Assembly: GCF_029919115.1 (NCBI RefSeq)
Contig: NZ_CP123990.1
Span: 3,746,501 to 3,810,500 of the forward strand
Length of the DNA: 64,000 nt
From: Variovorax paradoxus
Lineage (GTDB): Bacteria > Pseudomonadota > Gammaproteobacteria > Burkholderiales > Burkholderiaceae_C
Reading direction: 5' to 3'
Both the position numbers and the translations under genes were made by a program. Of the stretch, positions 47,620-56,115 are shown one piece after another (position 1 is the first letter of the stretch; the number at the start of each line of letters is the position of its first letter). Under the pieces are notes generated by a model that had not been told where the DNA came from, did no database searches, and saw nothing but the letters and a program-made list of their open reading frames with translations.

Positions 47620-48189
47620 ATGCGACACACCCACTTCGGCCACCACCATCACCACCACTGCCACATGCCCCGTGGCGAGCACGAAGACGGCCTTTCCGGT
47701 GGCCGCGGCGGGCGCGGCGGCGGGCGGGTGTTCGGCCATGGCGGCCTGCGTTTTGTGCTGCTACGGCTCATTGCCGACAAGCCGGCCCACGGCTACGAGC
47801 TCATCAAGGCCATTGAAGACCGCCTGGGCGGCAGCTATGCCCCAAGCCCTGGCGTGGTGTACCCCACGCTCACGCTGCTCGAAGAAATGGGCTACCTGAG
47901 CGTGGAAACCGCCGACACCGGCGGGCGCAAGCGTTACAGCATCACGGCCAGCGGCCAGGAGTTTCTGGCCGCCAACAGCGACACGGCCGACGCGATGATG
48001 GCCCGCATGTCTGGCGGCGTCGATGGCGCCGGCCCGCGCGGCGGGCGCCCGCCGCAGGTAACGCGCGCCATCGAAAACCTGAAGCTCGCCATGCAAATGC
48101 GCCTTTCGGGCCCGCCCCTCACAGAACAACAAGCCCACGATTTCGCCGCGGTGCTCGACAGCGCCGCCCAGCAACTCGAACGCATCTAG
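47620..48189 (+). CDS. nfeR: PadR-family metal-responsive regulator, NfeR (YqjI)-like
   Basis: This is a 189-residue repressor. The N-terminus is strongly His-rich (FGHHHHHHCHMPRGEHE) and is followed by a Gly/Arg linker and the PadR winged helix (LRLIADKPAHGYELIKAIED, PSPGVVYPTLTLLEEMGYLS, then TGGRKRYSITASG). E. coli YqjI/NfeR has the same layout; it binds nickel or iron and represses the neighbouring ferric reductase gene nfeF. Here too the next gene is that reductase. The His cluster is the likely metal-sensing part. Confidence 0.85.
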   Translation: MRHTHFGHHHHHHCHMPRGEHEDGLSGGRGGRGGGRVFGHGGLRFVLLRLIADKPAHGYELIKAIEDRLGGSYAPSPGVVYPTLTLLEEMGYLSVETADTGGRKRYSITASGQEFLAANSDTADAMMARMSGGVDGAGPRGGRPPQVTRAIENLKLAMQMRLSGPPLTEQQAHDFAAVLDSAAQQLERI

Positions 48190-48204
48190 AAAGCTTTTTC
48201 TGCA

Positions 48205-49053
48205 ATGACCGACTTTTCGACCGACACATCTCCCGCTACTTCTTCCCCGCCCGACCGCACGCCGCGCCGCGTGCGGCACGAGCTTCGCTTTCGCCGGCTC
48301 ACCGTAAAAACGGTGCAGCGCATTACGCCGCACCTGATCCGCGTCACGCTCACCGGCGATGACCTTGCGGGCTTTACGAGCCTTGGCTTCGACGACCACG
48401 CGAAGATCTTTTTTCCCGATGCCGCAACCGGCAAGCTCACGCTGCCCACCGTGGGGCCAGAAGGCCCGGTGTGGCCCGCAGGCGGCCGGCCGACCATGCG
48501 CGACTACACGCCGCGCCGGTATGACGCACAGGCCAACACGCTGGAGCTCGACTTTGCGCTCCACGAGGCCGGCCCCGCCACCCAATGGGCCGAGCAGGCC
48601 AAGCCCGGCGACGTGCTCGGCGTGGGCGGGCCGCGCGGCTCGTTCATCGTGCCGACCGATTTCGACTGGCACCTGCTGATCGGCGACGACACCGCCCTGC
48701 CCGCCATTGCACGGCGCCTGGCTGAGCTACCGGCCGGTGCGCGCGTGGTGGTGCTGGCCGAGGTCGACAGCGAGGCGGACCAGGTTCCGTTCGAGACGCA
48801 GGCTGAGCTCACGTTGCAATGGGTGCACCGCAAGGGCGCTGAGCCGGGGCTGAGCCCGGTGCTGCTCGATACGCTCAAAGCCATGAAGCTGCCGGCGGGC
48901 GACTTTCATGCCTGGGTGGGGTGCGAGTCGGCCATTGCGAAGGCCCTGCGTGCGCACCTGGTGGGCGAGCGAGGCGCCAATCCGAAGTGGGTTCGCGCGT
49001 CAGGCTACTGGCGCCGCGGCGCCGTGGCCACGCACGACACGCACGACGAGTAA
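48205..49053 (+). CDS. nfeF: Siderophore-interacting FAD-dependent reductase, NfeF-like
   Basis: This is a 282-residue flavoprotein predicted to reduce ferric siderophores in the cytoplasm with NAD(P)H. The FAD-binding domain shows PTMRDYTPRRYD, with GDVLGVGGPRGSFIVP after it, and the nucleotide-binding half shows LLIGDDTALPAIARRLAELP and AWVGCESAIAKALR. The C-terminus keeps the family motif ASGYWRRG. It lies 15 bp after the PadR gene and should share its promoter. Confidence 0.9.
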   Translation: MTDFSTDTSPATSSPPDRTPRRVRHELRFRRLTVKTVQRITPHLIRVTLTGDDLAGFTSLGFDDHAKIFFPDAATGKLTLPTVGPEGPVWPAGGRPTMRDYTPRRYDAQANTLELDFALHEAGPATQWAEQAKPGDVLGVGGPRGSFIVPTDFDWHLLIGDDTALPAIARRLAELPAGARVVVLAEVDSEADQVPFETQAELTLQWVHRKGAEPGLSPVLLDTLKAMKLPAGDFHAWVGCESAIAKALRAHLVGERGANPKWVRASGYWRRGAVATHDTHDE

Positions 49054-49062
49054 TCTGCATTG

Positions 49063-49179
49063 CTCCTTCCCCTCCCGGGGGAAGGTTGGGATGGGGGCAA
49101 GCGGCGTATCAAGCGTTCGCTGCTCCCGACACGCCGCCTATCCCCATCCCGGCCCTCCCCCGGAAGGGGAGGGAGAAAG
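49063..49179. repeat. REP-like GC-rich intergenic palindromic element, copy 2
   Basis: This is the same family as 10537-10641 but inverted: the GGGGGAAGGTTGGGATGGGG arm is now on the left and the CCCCATCCCGGCCCTCCCCC arm on the right. It fills the gap between the convergent nfeF-like and corA genes and could fold into a large stem that ends transcription from both sides. Confidence 0.75.
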
Positions 49180-49183
49180 AAAT

Positions 49184-50161
49184 TCAGAGCCAGCCAGCGC
49201 GCCTGAAGCGGTAGTAAAGGTAGCTGCAGGTACCGCCCATCAACGCCAGCGCGGCCGCATAGCCGTAGCGAAGTTTCAGCTCCGGCATGTGTTCGAAGTT
49301 CATGCCCCAGATGCCTGCGAACGCGGTGCACACCGCAAAAATGCTGGCCCAGGCGGCAAGCCGCTTGGTCACTTCGCTCTCTTCGATGGTGACCATCGAC
49401 AGGTTCACCGAAATGGCGGTGCCAATGGTGTCGCGCATCGCGTCGATCGAGCCGTTGATGCGGCCGAGGTGGTCGGCCACGTCGCGAAAGTATTCCTGCG
49501 AGCTCACGCAGATCTGCGGCACCCGCCCGCCGTGCAGCTTGCCTGCCGCCTCGGTCAGCGGAGCCACCGCCCGCTTCAGGACCATGCTGCGCCGCTTCAG
49601 GTCGTACAGCTGCTTGATCTTGTCGCGCGCCGCGCCGCCCTGCGTAAATATCTGCTGCTCGATGGATTCGAGCTCTACCTCGAGCGCATCGATCACCGGG
49701 AAGTAGCGGTCGACCACCGCATCCATCAGCGCATACAGCACAAAGCCCGCGCCGTTGCGCAGCAAGTCGGGCTCGCGCTCGCAGCGCTCGCGCACACCCA
49801 GAAAGCCCTGCTGGCTGCGGTTGCGCACCGAGAGCACGTAGTTCTTGCCAACGAAGACGTCGACCTCGCCCACATTCAACGTGTGCGTGCCTTCGGTAGA
49901 GGGCTCCACCAGGTGCATCACCACGAAGAGCGAGTCGCCGTATTCCTCGACCTTGGGGCGCTGGTGGCCGTGGTGGGCGTCTTCAACCGCCAACGGGTGC
50001 AGCTTGAACTCGTCCTGCATCTGGGCAAGCTCTTCGGGCGTGGCGTCGCTCAGCGCCACCCACACAAAGCAGCCGGCGCGGGTGATGTATTCGCTGATGT
50101 CCTCGACCGGGATATCGGCGAGCTTGGCGCCGTTTTCGTAGGCCACGCAGTTGATCAGCAT
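49184..50161 (-). CDS. corA: Magnesium/cobalt transporter CorA family
   Basis: This is a 325-residue pentameric Mg2+ channel subunit. The cytoplasmic funnel carries HPLAVEDAHHGHQRPKVEEY, the long stalk helix has SIEQQIFTQGGAARDKIKQL, and the two C-terminal membrane helices flank the signature GMN in FAGIWGMNFEHMPEL. The C-terminal basic end (YYRFRRAGWL) is typical. The ATG at 50161 (MLINCVAYENG) was used. Confidence 0.94.
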   Translation of the reverse strand: MLINCVAYENGAKLADIPVEDISEYITRAGCFVWVALSDATPEELAQMQDEFKLHPLAVEDAHHGHQRPKVEEYGDSLFVVMHLVEPSTEGTHTLNVGEVDVFVGKNYVLSVRNRSQQGFLGVRERCEREPDLLRNGAGFVLYALMDAVVDRYFPVIDALEVELESIEQQIFTQGGAARDKIKQLYDLKRRSMVLKRAVAPLTEAAGKLHGGRVPQICVSSQEYFRDVADHLGRINGSIDAMRDTIGTAISVNLSMVTIEESEVTKRLAAWASIFAVCTAFAGIWGMNFEHMPELKLRYGYAAALALMGGTCSYLYYRFRRAGWL

Positions 50162-50286
50162 GGATATTCCCCATAGTTCACAGTAATCGAATCGAGATGG
50201 TGCCATGCGGCGCGAAAGCACCCGGGCCGTCCCGACAATGCACAGCTGGGAGGGAGCCATCGCGTCAATTCGCACCTGGCTTTCGC

Positions 50287-50302
50287 GTATAAAATCTTAT
50301 AC
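50287..50302. promoter_or_regulatory. Palindrome upstream of the toxin-antitoxin operon
   Basis: GTATAAAATCTTATAC is a 6-bp inverted repeat (GTATAA/TTATAC) with a 4-nt centre, 15 bp before the toxin start. It probably overlaps the -10 and serves as the operator for the antitoxin. Confidence 0.6.
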
Positions 50303-50316
50303 AGACAGGCGCATTG

Positions 50317-50652
50317 ATGGGTGAGAAAGAAATCCGCTGGGTTGGCTCTTCTTATGTGGATTTACTGGCCTTCCCCGTCGAACCGCGCCGTGCAGCCGGT
50401 TTCGAATTGAGCAAGGTCCAAGCCGGGCTGGACCCAACGGACTGGAAGCAATTCAATGATGTGGGTGCCGGCACGCGGGAAATCAGGCTCAAGGATCCGA
50501 GCGGCATCTATCGAGTGATGTACGTGGCCAAGTTTGAAGAAGCAGTCTATGTCCTGCACTGCTTCCAGAAGAAAACACAGGCGACCAGTCAGCAGGACAA
50601 GGCCATTGCAGAGGCACGCTATCGCGCAGTCATCAAGGCAAGGAAGAACTGA
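50317..50652 (+). CDS. RelE/HigB-type toxin (Gp49-like)
   Basis: This is a 111-residue predicted mRNA interferase. The family core is visible in REIRLKDPSGIYRVMYVAKF and VYVLHCFQKKTQATSQQDKA, the latter being the Gp49/HigB signature. The ATG at 50317 was chosen over the TTG just before it. The toxin precedes the antitoxin, the order usual for HigBA systems. They are separated by 1 bp. Confidence 0.88.
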   Translation: MGEKEIRWVGSSYVDLLAFPVEPRRAAGFELSKVQAGLDPTDWKQFNDVGAGTREIRLKDPSGIYRVMYVAKFEEAVYVLHCFQKKTQATSQQDKAIAEARYRAVIKARKN

Positions 50653-50653
50653 C

Positions 50654-50986
50654 ATGAAGACCGACACGGAAATTCGCCACGTAACTCAGCCGAGCGCCAA
50701 TCTCTTCCTCGAACTGGGTTTTCCCCCTGCCGAGGCCAAACGCCTGCAGGCCGCATCGCAAAAGCAGATCAACGACACACGGCTGCTGAAGCAGCAGCTC
50801 ATGGACGAGTTGTCCAGCTGGATCGCCGAGCATCACCTGAAGCAGGCCGAAGCAGCTGAAATCCTCATGGTTTCGCGCCCTCGGGTTTCCGACGTCGTGA
50901 ACAAGAAGACAGCCAAGTTCACCATCGACACACTGGTTGAAATGCTCAGCCGCATCGGCAAGCCGGTCAAGCTTGTCGTCGGCTGA
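50654..50986 (+). CDS. XRE-type antitoxin (HigA-like)
   Basis: This is a 110-residue antitoxin with a helix-turn-helix in the C-terminal half (EHHLKQAEAAEILMVSRPRV then SDVVNKKTAKFTIDTLVEML). The N-terminal helical part probably covers the toxin. It should bind the palindrome at 50287-50302. The stop is 30 bp before mutS. Confidence 0.88.
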   Translation: MKTDTEIRHVTQPSANLFLELGFPPAEAKRLQAASQKQINDTRLLKQQLMDELSSWIAEHHLKQAEAAEILMVSRPRVSDVVNKKTAKFTIDTLVEMLSRIGKPVKLVVG

Positions 50987-51016
50987 GCCAGCGTACCGTC
51001 CCCGATAATCGCCCGA

Positions 51017-53674
51017 GTGAAAACGACGACTGCCCAACCCTCCCCCTCGACCAGCGATTTCTCAGGCCACACGCCCATGATGGCGCAGTACCTGGGCCTC
51101 AAGGCCAACCATCCGGACACCCTGCTGTTCTACCGGATGGGCGATTTTTACGAGCTGTTCTGGGCCGACGCCGAAAAGGCCGCGCGCCTGCTCGACATCA
51201 CCCTTACGCAGCGCGGCCAGTCGGCGGGCCAGCCGGTGGTGATGTGCGGCGTGCCCTTTCATGCGGTCGATACTTATCTCGCGCGGCTCATCAAGCTGGG
51301 CGAATCGGTAGCCATTTGCGAGCAGGTGGGCGAAGTCGGCGCGAGCAAGGGCCCAGTCGAGCGCAAGGTGGTGCGGGTGGTTACGCCCGGCACGCTGACC
51401 GATTCGGAACTGCTCAACGACAAGAGCGAATCGCTGCTGCTGGCGGTGCATGCGGGCACGCGCAACTTTTGCGGCTTGGCCTGGCTCAGCGTCACGGGCG
51501 CCGAGCTGCGGCTGGCCGAGTGCCCGGCCGATGCGCTCGAAACCTGGATTGCACGCATCGCCCCAAGCGAGCTGCTCTACAGCGCCGAGGTAACGCCGGC
51601 TTTCGAGCAACGCCTGAAGGCCGCACGCGCGGCCACGCCTTTCACGCTTTCGATTCGCCCGGCCTGGCAGTTCGACGGCGGCCTGGGCGAACGCAAGCTC
51701 AGCGAGCAAATGGGCAGCAAGAGCCTGGCCGCGTGGAACGCCGAATCGCTCGCCAACGCGCATGCCGCCGCCGCCGCGCTGCTGGGCTATGCCGAGCACA
51801 CGCAGGGCCGCGCGCTTTCGCACGTGCAGCGCCTTTCGGTGGAGCGCGACGGCGACCTGATCGAACTGCCGCCCACGACCCGGCGCAACCTGGAGCTGGT
51901 GCAAACGCTGCGCGGCGAAGATTCGCCCACCATGTTCTCGCTGCTCGACACCTGCATGACGGGCATGGGCAGCCGCTTGCTGAAGCGCTGGCTGCTCTCG
52001 CCGCGGCGTGACCGCAGCGAGGCGCAGGCGCGGCTCGAAGCCATCGGCGCGCTGCAGTCCACAGTGCTGGGCGGCACGGCGGCGCCCTGGCGCACGCTGC
52101 GCGAGCAGCTCAAGAACACGAGCGACGTGGAGCGCATTGCAGCGCGCATTGCCCTGCGCCAGGTGCGCCCGCGCGAACTGCTGGCACTGCGGCTTGCACT
52201 GGCCAAGGCGGAGCAGTTGGCTCCGCTTCTGCCCGGCTCGGCCGCGCTGCTCGACCAGATTGCCGAGCGCCTTGCACCGCCGCCCGGCTGCGCAGACCTG
52301 CTGGCAAGCGCCATCAAGCCCGACCCCTCGGCATTGGTGCGCGACGGCGGCGTGATTGCCACCGGGCACGACGCAGAGCTCGACGAGCTGCGCGCCATCA
52401 GCGAGAACTGCGACGACTTTCTGCTGAAGCTCGAAGTGAGCGAGCGCGAGCGCACCGGCATCAGCAACCTGCGGGTGCAGTTCAACCGTGTGCATGGCTT
52501 CTACATCGAGGTCACGCAAAGCGCGCTCTCGAAGGTGCCCGACAACTACCGCCGCCGCCAGACGCTGAAGAACGCCGAGCGCTTCATCACGCCCGAGCTC
52601 AAGGCCTTCGAAGACAAGGCGCTGAGCGCGCAAGACCGGGCCCTCGCCCGCGAAAAGTGGCTGTACGAGCAACTGCTCGATGCGCTGCAGCCCTCGGTGC
52701 ACGCCCTCACACAGCTGGCCGGCGGCATTGCCATGCTCGACGCGCTGTGCGCGCTGGCCGAGCGCTCGCACACGCTGCACTGGCGCGCGCCAAGTTTCGT
52801 GTCGCACCCGTGCATCGAGATTCAGCAGGGCCGCCACCCCGTGGTGGAAGCGCGGCTGGCCGAAAAATCGTCGGGCGGCTTCATCGCCAATGACACCCTG
52901 CTTGGGCCGCAGCAGCGCATGCAGATCATCACCGGCCCCAACATGGGCGGTAAGTCGACCTACATGCGGCAGGTGGCCATCATCGTGCTGCTGGCCTCCA
53001 TTGGCTCCCACGTGCCGGCGGCGGCCTGCCGGCTGGGGCCCATCGACGCGATTCACACCCGCATCGGCGCGGCGGACGACTTGGCCAATGCGCAGTCGAC
53101 CTTCATGCTCGAGATGACCGAGGCAGCGCAAATCCTGCACAGCGCCACCGCGCAGTCGCTGGTGCTCATGGACGAAATCGGCCGCGGCACCAGCACCTTC
53201 GACGGCCTGGCGCTGGCGGCCGGCATTGCGGCCCAGTTGCACGACCGCAGCAAGGCCTTCACGCTCTTTGCCACGCACTACTTCGAGCTGACCGAGTTTC
53301 CGGCCACGCACCACTGCGCCGTGAACATGCACGTGAGCGCCACCGAGGCGGGGCGCGACATCGTGTTCTTGCACGAAATGCAGCCGGGCCCGGCCAGCAA
53401 GAGCTACGGCATTCAGGTGGCGCGGCTCGCGGGCATGCCCTCGGCCGTGGTCAACCATGCACGCCAGGCGCTCGAGGCGCTGGAATCGCAACATGCCCAG
53501 ACGCGCGCGCAGGTCGACCTGTTCGCACCTCCGCCGGCGGCCGAAACGCCCTTGGCCAGCGCCGTAGAATCCGCCCTGGCCGCGCTCGACCCCGATGCGA
53601 TGACGCCACGGGAGGCGCTCGACGCGCTCTATGCCTTACAAAAACTGAACACGCGCGAACGCAGCGCCATGTGA
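51017..53674 (+). CDS. mutS: DNA mismatch repair protein MutS
   Basis: This is an 885-residue mismatch sensor. The mismatch-binding Phe-X-Glu lies in [11 protein letters not shown] near residue 40, the clamp region includes [20 protein letters not shown], and the ATPase has [13 protein letters not shown] near 640, with [20 protein letters not shown] and [11 protein letters not shown]. The GTG at 51017 gives a 20-residue lead before [14 protein letters not shown]; an ATG at 51077 is an alternative start. It leads a run of four closely spaced genes. Confidence 0.97.
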   Translation: MKTTTAQPSPSTSDFSGHTPMMAQYLGLKANHPDTLLFYRMGDFYELFWADAEKAARLLDITLTQRGQSAGQPVVMCGVPFHAVDTYLARLIKLGESVAICEQVGEVGASKGPVERKVVRVVTPGTLTDSELLNDKSESLLLAVHAGTRNFCGLAWLSVTGAELRLAECPADALETWIARIAPSELLYSAEVTPAFEQRLKAARAATPFTLSIRPAWQFDGGLGERKLSEQMGSKSLAAWNAESLANAHAAAAALLGYAEHTQGRALSHVQRLSVERDGDLIELPPTTRRNLELVQTLRGEDSPTMFSLLDTCMTGMGSRLLKRWLLSPRRDRSEAQARLEAIGALQSTVLGGTAAPWRTLREQLKNTSDVERIAARIALRQVRPRELLALRLALAKAEQLAPLLPGSAALLDQIAERLAPPPGCADLLASAIKPDPSALVRDGGVIATGHDAELDELRAISENCDDFLLKLEVSERERTGISNLRVQFNRVHGFYIEVTQSALSKVPDNYRRRQTLKNAERFITPELKAFEDKALSAQDRALAREKWLYEQLLDALQPSVHALTQLAGGIAMLDALCALAERSHTLHWRAPSFVSHPCIEIQQGRHPVVEARLAEKSSGGFIANDTLLGPQQRMQIITGPNMGGKSTYMRQVAIIVLLASIGSHVPAAACRLGPIDAIHTRIGAADDLANAQSTFMLEMTEAAQILHSATAQSLVLMDEIGRGTSTFDGLALAAGIAAQLHDRSKAFTLFATHYFELTEFPATHHCAVNMHVSATEAGRDIVFLHEMQPGPASKSYGIQVARLAGMPSAVVNHARQALEALESQHAQTRAQVDLFAPPPAAETPLASAVESALAALDPDAMTPREALDALYALQKLNTRERSAM

Positions 53675-53702
53675 GCGGGCATCCTTCGTGCGAGATGAAA
53701 AA

Positions 53703-54542
53703 ATGACTTATTGCGTAGGCATCAAACTCAACGCCGGACTGGTGTTTCTTTCCGACTCGCGCACCAACGCGGGGGTGGACCACATCAGCACCTTCCGCAA
53801 GATGATCGTCTACGAGCAGCCCGGCGACCGCGTCATGGTGCTGCTGTCTTCGGGCAACCTGAGCATCTCGCAGTCGGTGCGCGAAATCTTGCAGATAGAA
53901 GAGCTGCGCGAAACCCGTGAAGACGGCTCGCAGGGCGACCCCATCACCATCTGGAACGCCAAGAGCATGTTCGACGCCGCGCGCGTGCTCGGCTCGGCCG
54001 TGCGCCACGTGTACGACCGCGACGCAGAGGCGCTCAAGCATGCGGGGCTCGACTTCAACGTGTCGTTCATCTTCGGCGGGCAGGTCAAGGGCGAAGGCAT
54101 GCGCCTCTTCCTGGTGTATTCGGCGGGCAACTTCATCGAGGCCACCACCGAGACGCCCTACTTCCAGGTGGGCGAATCGAAATACGGCAAGCCGGTGCTC
54201 GACCGCGTGCTCACGCCCGAAACCCCGCTCGACGAGGCCGCCAAGTGCGCGCTGGTGTCGATGGACTCGACCATGAAGTCGAACCTCTCGGTGGGCCTGC
54301 CGCTCGACCTGGTGGTGTACGAAGCCAACAAGTTCGAAACCGACCGCGTGATCTGCATCGATGCCGACAACCCCTACTACCGCATGATGCACAACAGCTG
54401 GGGCCAGAAGCTGCGCGAGGTGTTCGACAGCATTGAAGACCCGGTGTGGGACGACTCCGCCACCCAGCACCCGCTGAAGATGCCGGCCACGCGGCACAGC
54501 CCGCTGCGCAAGATTTCCACGCCCGACGAAAAGCTCATCTGA
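53703..54542 (+). CDS. Anbu-type proteasome-like peptidase
   Basis: This is a 279-residue protein resembling Anbu (ancestral beta subunit), a relative of proteasome and HslV peptidases. The start MTYCVGIKLNAGLVFLSDSR gives Thr2 as the first residue after Met removal, and the family's Asp (D18) and Lys (K33 in STFRKM) are in place, matching the catalytic Thr1/Asp17/Lys triad. Later segments such as SFIFGGQVKGEGMRLFLVYS fit the fold. The ATP-grasp, alpha-E and transglutaminase partners often encoded with Anbu are not next to it. It lies between mutS and an alpha/beta hydrolase. Confidence 0.85.
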   Translation: MTYCVGIKLNAGLVFLSDSRTNAGVDHISTFRKMIVYEQPGDRVMVLLSSGNLSISQSVREILQIEELRETREDGSQGDPITIWNAKSMFDAARVLGSAVRHVYDRDAEALKHAGLDFNVSFIFGGQVKGEGMRLFLVYSAGNFIEATTETPYFQVGESKYGKPVLDRVLTPETPLDEAAKCALVSMDSTMKSNLSVGLPLDLVVYEANKFETDRVICIDADNPYYRMMHNSWGQKLREVFDSIEDPVWDDSATQHPLKMPATRHSPLRKISTPDEKLI

Positions 54543-54562
54543 GCCCGGCAGCAGCAACAGCC

Positions 54563-55372
54563 ATGGTGATGCCGCCCGTCGTCTTCTCGCACGGCAACAG
54601 CTTTCCGGCGAGCACCTACCGCGTCGTTCTCGACAGCCTGCGCAACCGCGGCTTCGAGGTCGACGCCATCGAGAAGTTCGGGCACGACCCGAAGTACCCC
54701 GTGACCGACAACTGGCCGCACCTGGTGCAGCAGCTGGCCGACTTTGCCAAGCAGCACGCCGACCGCGCAGGCGGCCCGGTGTTTCTGGTCGGCCATTCGC
54801 TCGGCGGATTCTTGAGCCTGATGTGCGCGGCGCTGCACCCGGCGCTCGCCCGCGGCGTGGTGTTGCTCGACTCGCCGATTCTGGGCGGCTGGCGCGCGAA
54901 CACGCTGAGCCTGGTCAAGCGCACGCCGCTGATGAAGACCGTGTCGCCCGGCGCCATCAGCCGCAGGCGCAAGAACAAGTGGGAGCACCGCGAAGCCGTG
55001 TTCGAGCACTTCCGCAGCAAGAAGGCCTTTGCCAGGTGGAACGAGCAGGTGCTGCACGACTACATCGACCACGGCACCTTCGACAGCGAAGACACGCGCG
55101 AGCTGAGCTTCGACCGCAATGTTGAAACGGCCATCTACAACACCTTGCCCCACAACCTGGGCGCACTGCTGCGCCGCCATCCGCTCAAGTGCAAGGTGGC
55201 CTTCATCGGCGGGCGCCAGTCGGCCGAAATGAAGCAGGTGGGCATGGCCATGACCCAGAAGGTGACCAAGGGCCGTATTGCCATGCTCGACGGCACGCAC
55301 CTGTTCCCCATGGAAAAGCCGCTGGCCACCGCCGCGGCAGTCGAAGCGGCGCTGCGCAACCTGCTGGACTGA
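54563..55372 (+). CDS. Alpha/beta hydrolase
   Basis: This is a 269-residue cytoplasmic hydrolase. The oxyanion region is VVFSHGNSFPASTYR, the nucleophile elbow is VGHSLGGFLSLMCAA (Ser in GHSLG), an acid is likely in FDRNVETAIYN or later, and the catalytic His is in DGTHLFPMEKP. The ATG at 54563 lies 20 bp after the Anbu stop. The substrate is unknown. The close spacing suggests co-transcription with mutS and the peptidase. Confidence 0.88.
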   Translation: MVMPPVVFSHGNSFPASTYRVVLDSLRNRGFEVDAIEKFGHDPKYPVTDNWPHLVQQLADFAKQHADRAGGPVFLVGHSLGGFLSLMCAALHPALARGVVLLDSPILGGWRANTLSLVKRTPLMKTVSPGAISRRRKNKWEHREAVFEHFRSKKAFARWNEQVLHDYIDHGTFDSEDTRELSFDRNVETAIYNTLPHNLGALLRRHPLKCKVAFIGGRQSAEMKQVGMAMTQKVTKGRIAMLDGTHLFPMEKPLATAAAVEAALRNLLD

Positions 55373-55382
55373 TTGGAGCCCC

Positions 55383-56084
55383 ATGTCTTCCTCCCAGCCG
55401 GCAATGATCGAAGCGGTCTCCCTGAGCCCTTCGCTGGTTGTAGAAGACGATGCCGCAATGCGCGAACGCCTGAGCCGCGTGCTGGCCATGCTCGGCTACG
55501 ACGGGCCGCAGATCGCCTGGGCGGACAGCATTGCCTCGGCCAAGGAGCTGCTGGGGACGCGCAGCTTTGGCGTTGCACTGGTCGACATCGGCCTGCCGGA
55601 CGGCAGCGGGGTCGAACTCATCGGCTGGATGCAGGCGGCGCACCCCAAGGTGCCCGCCGTGGTGATTTCAGCCTGGCGCACCGAAGAAACCATTTTTGCG
55701 GCGCTGCGTGCCGGCGCCATCGGCTACCTGCTGAAAGAGCGCGACGACCTCGAACTCAGCATTGCGCTGCGCAGCATCGAGCAAGGGGGCGCGCCGATCG
55801 ATCCGGCCATTGCACGCCACATCCTCGCCTGGCTGGCAATGCAGATGGCTACGCCGGTGATGGCAGCCGATGCGCCGGCTCCGCTGCCCGTGGCGCTGAC
55901 ACCGCGGGAGCAAAAGATTCTGGAGCTGGTGGCACAAGGACTCAGCAATCGCGACATGGCCGAGTCGCTTTCCATCTCCAGGCTGACGGTGGAATGCCAC
56001 ACCAAGAACATCTACCGCAAGCTGGCCGTCACGTCTCGCACCGAGGCCGTCTACCAGGGGCGCAGGCACGGCCTGCTGCACTGA
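55383..56084 (+). CDS. LuxR/NarL-type response regulator (paralogue 1)
   Basis: This is a 233-residue protein with a receiver domain (acid pocket VVEDD, phospho-acceptor in LVDIGLPDGSG, Lys in YLLKERDD) and a C-terminal LuxR helix-turn-helix (TPREQKILELVAQGLSNRDM then SRLTVECHTKNIYRKL). About two thirds of the receiver residues match the regulator at 60041. It starts 10 bp after the hydrolase gene and lies next to the autotransporter gene on the opposite strand. The kinase at 58041 is its likely partner. Confidence 0.9.
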   Translation: MSSSQPAMIEAVSLSPSLVVEDDAAMRERLSRVLAMLGYDGPQIAWADSIASAKELLGTRSFGVALVDIGLPDGSGVELIGWMQAAHPKVPAVVISAWRTEETIFAALRAGAIGYLLKERDDLELSIALRSIEQGGAPIDPAIARHILAWLAMQMATPVMAADAPAPLPVALTPREQKILELVAQGLSNRDMAESLSISRLTVECHTKNIYRKLAVTSRTEAVYQGRRHGLLH

Positions 56085-56115
56085 CCGGCACCTCGCTCTT
56101 TCTTCTCTCAACGGC

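Noticed and set aside
51062..53494. 810-codon minus-strand frame opposite mutS
   Set aside because: It is an antisense shadow rich in Arg, Gly, His and Val, with no recognisable domain. The plus strand encodes an intact MutS.
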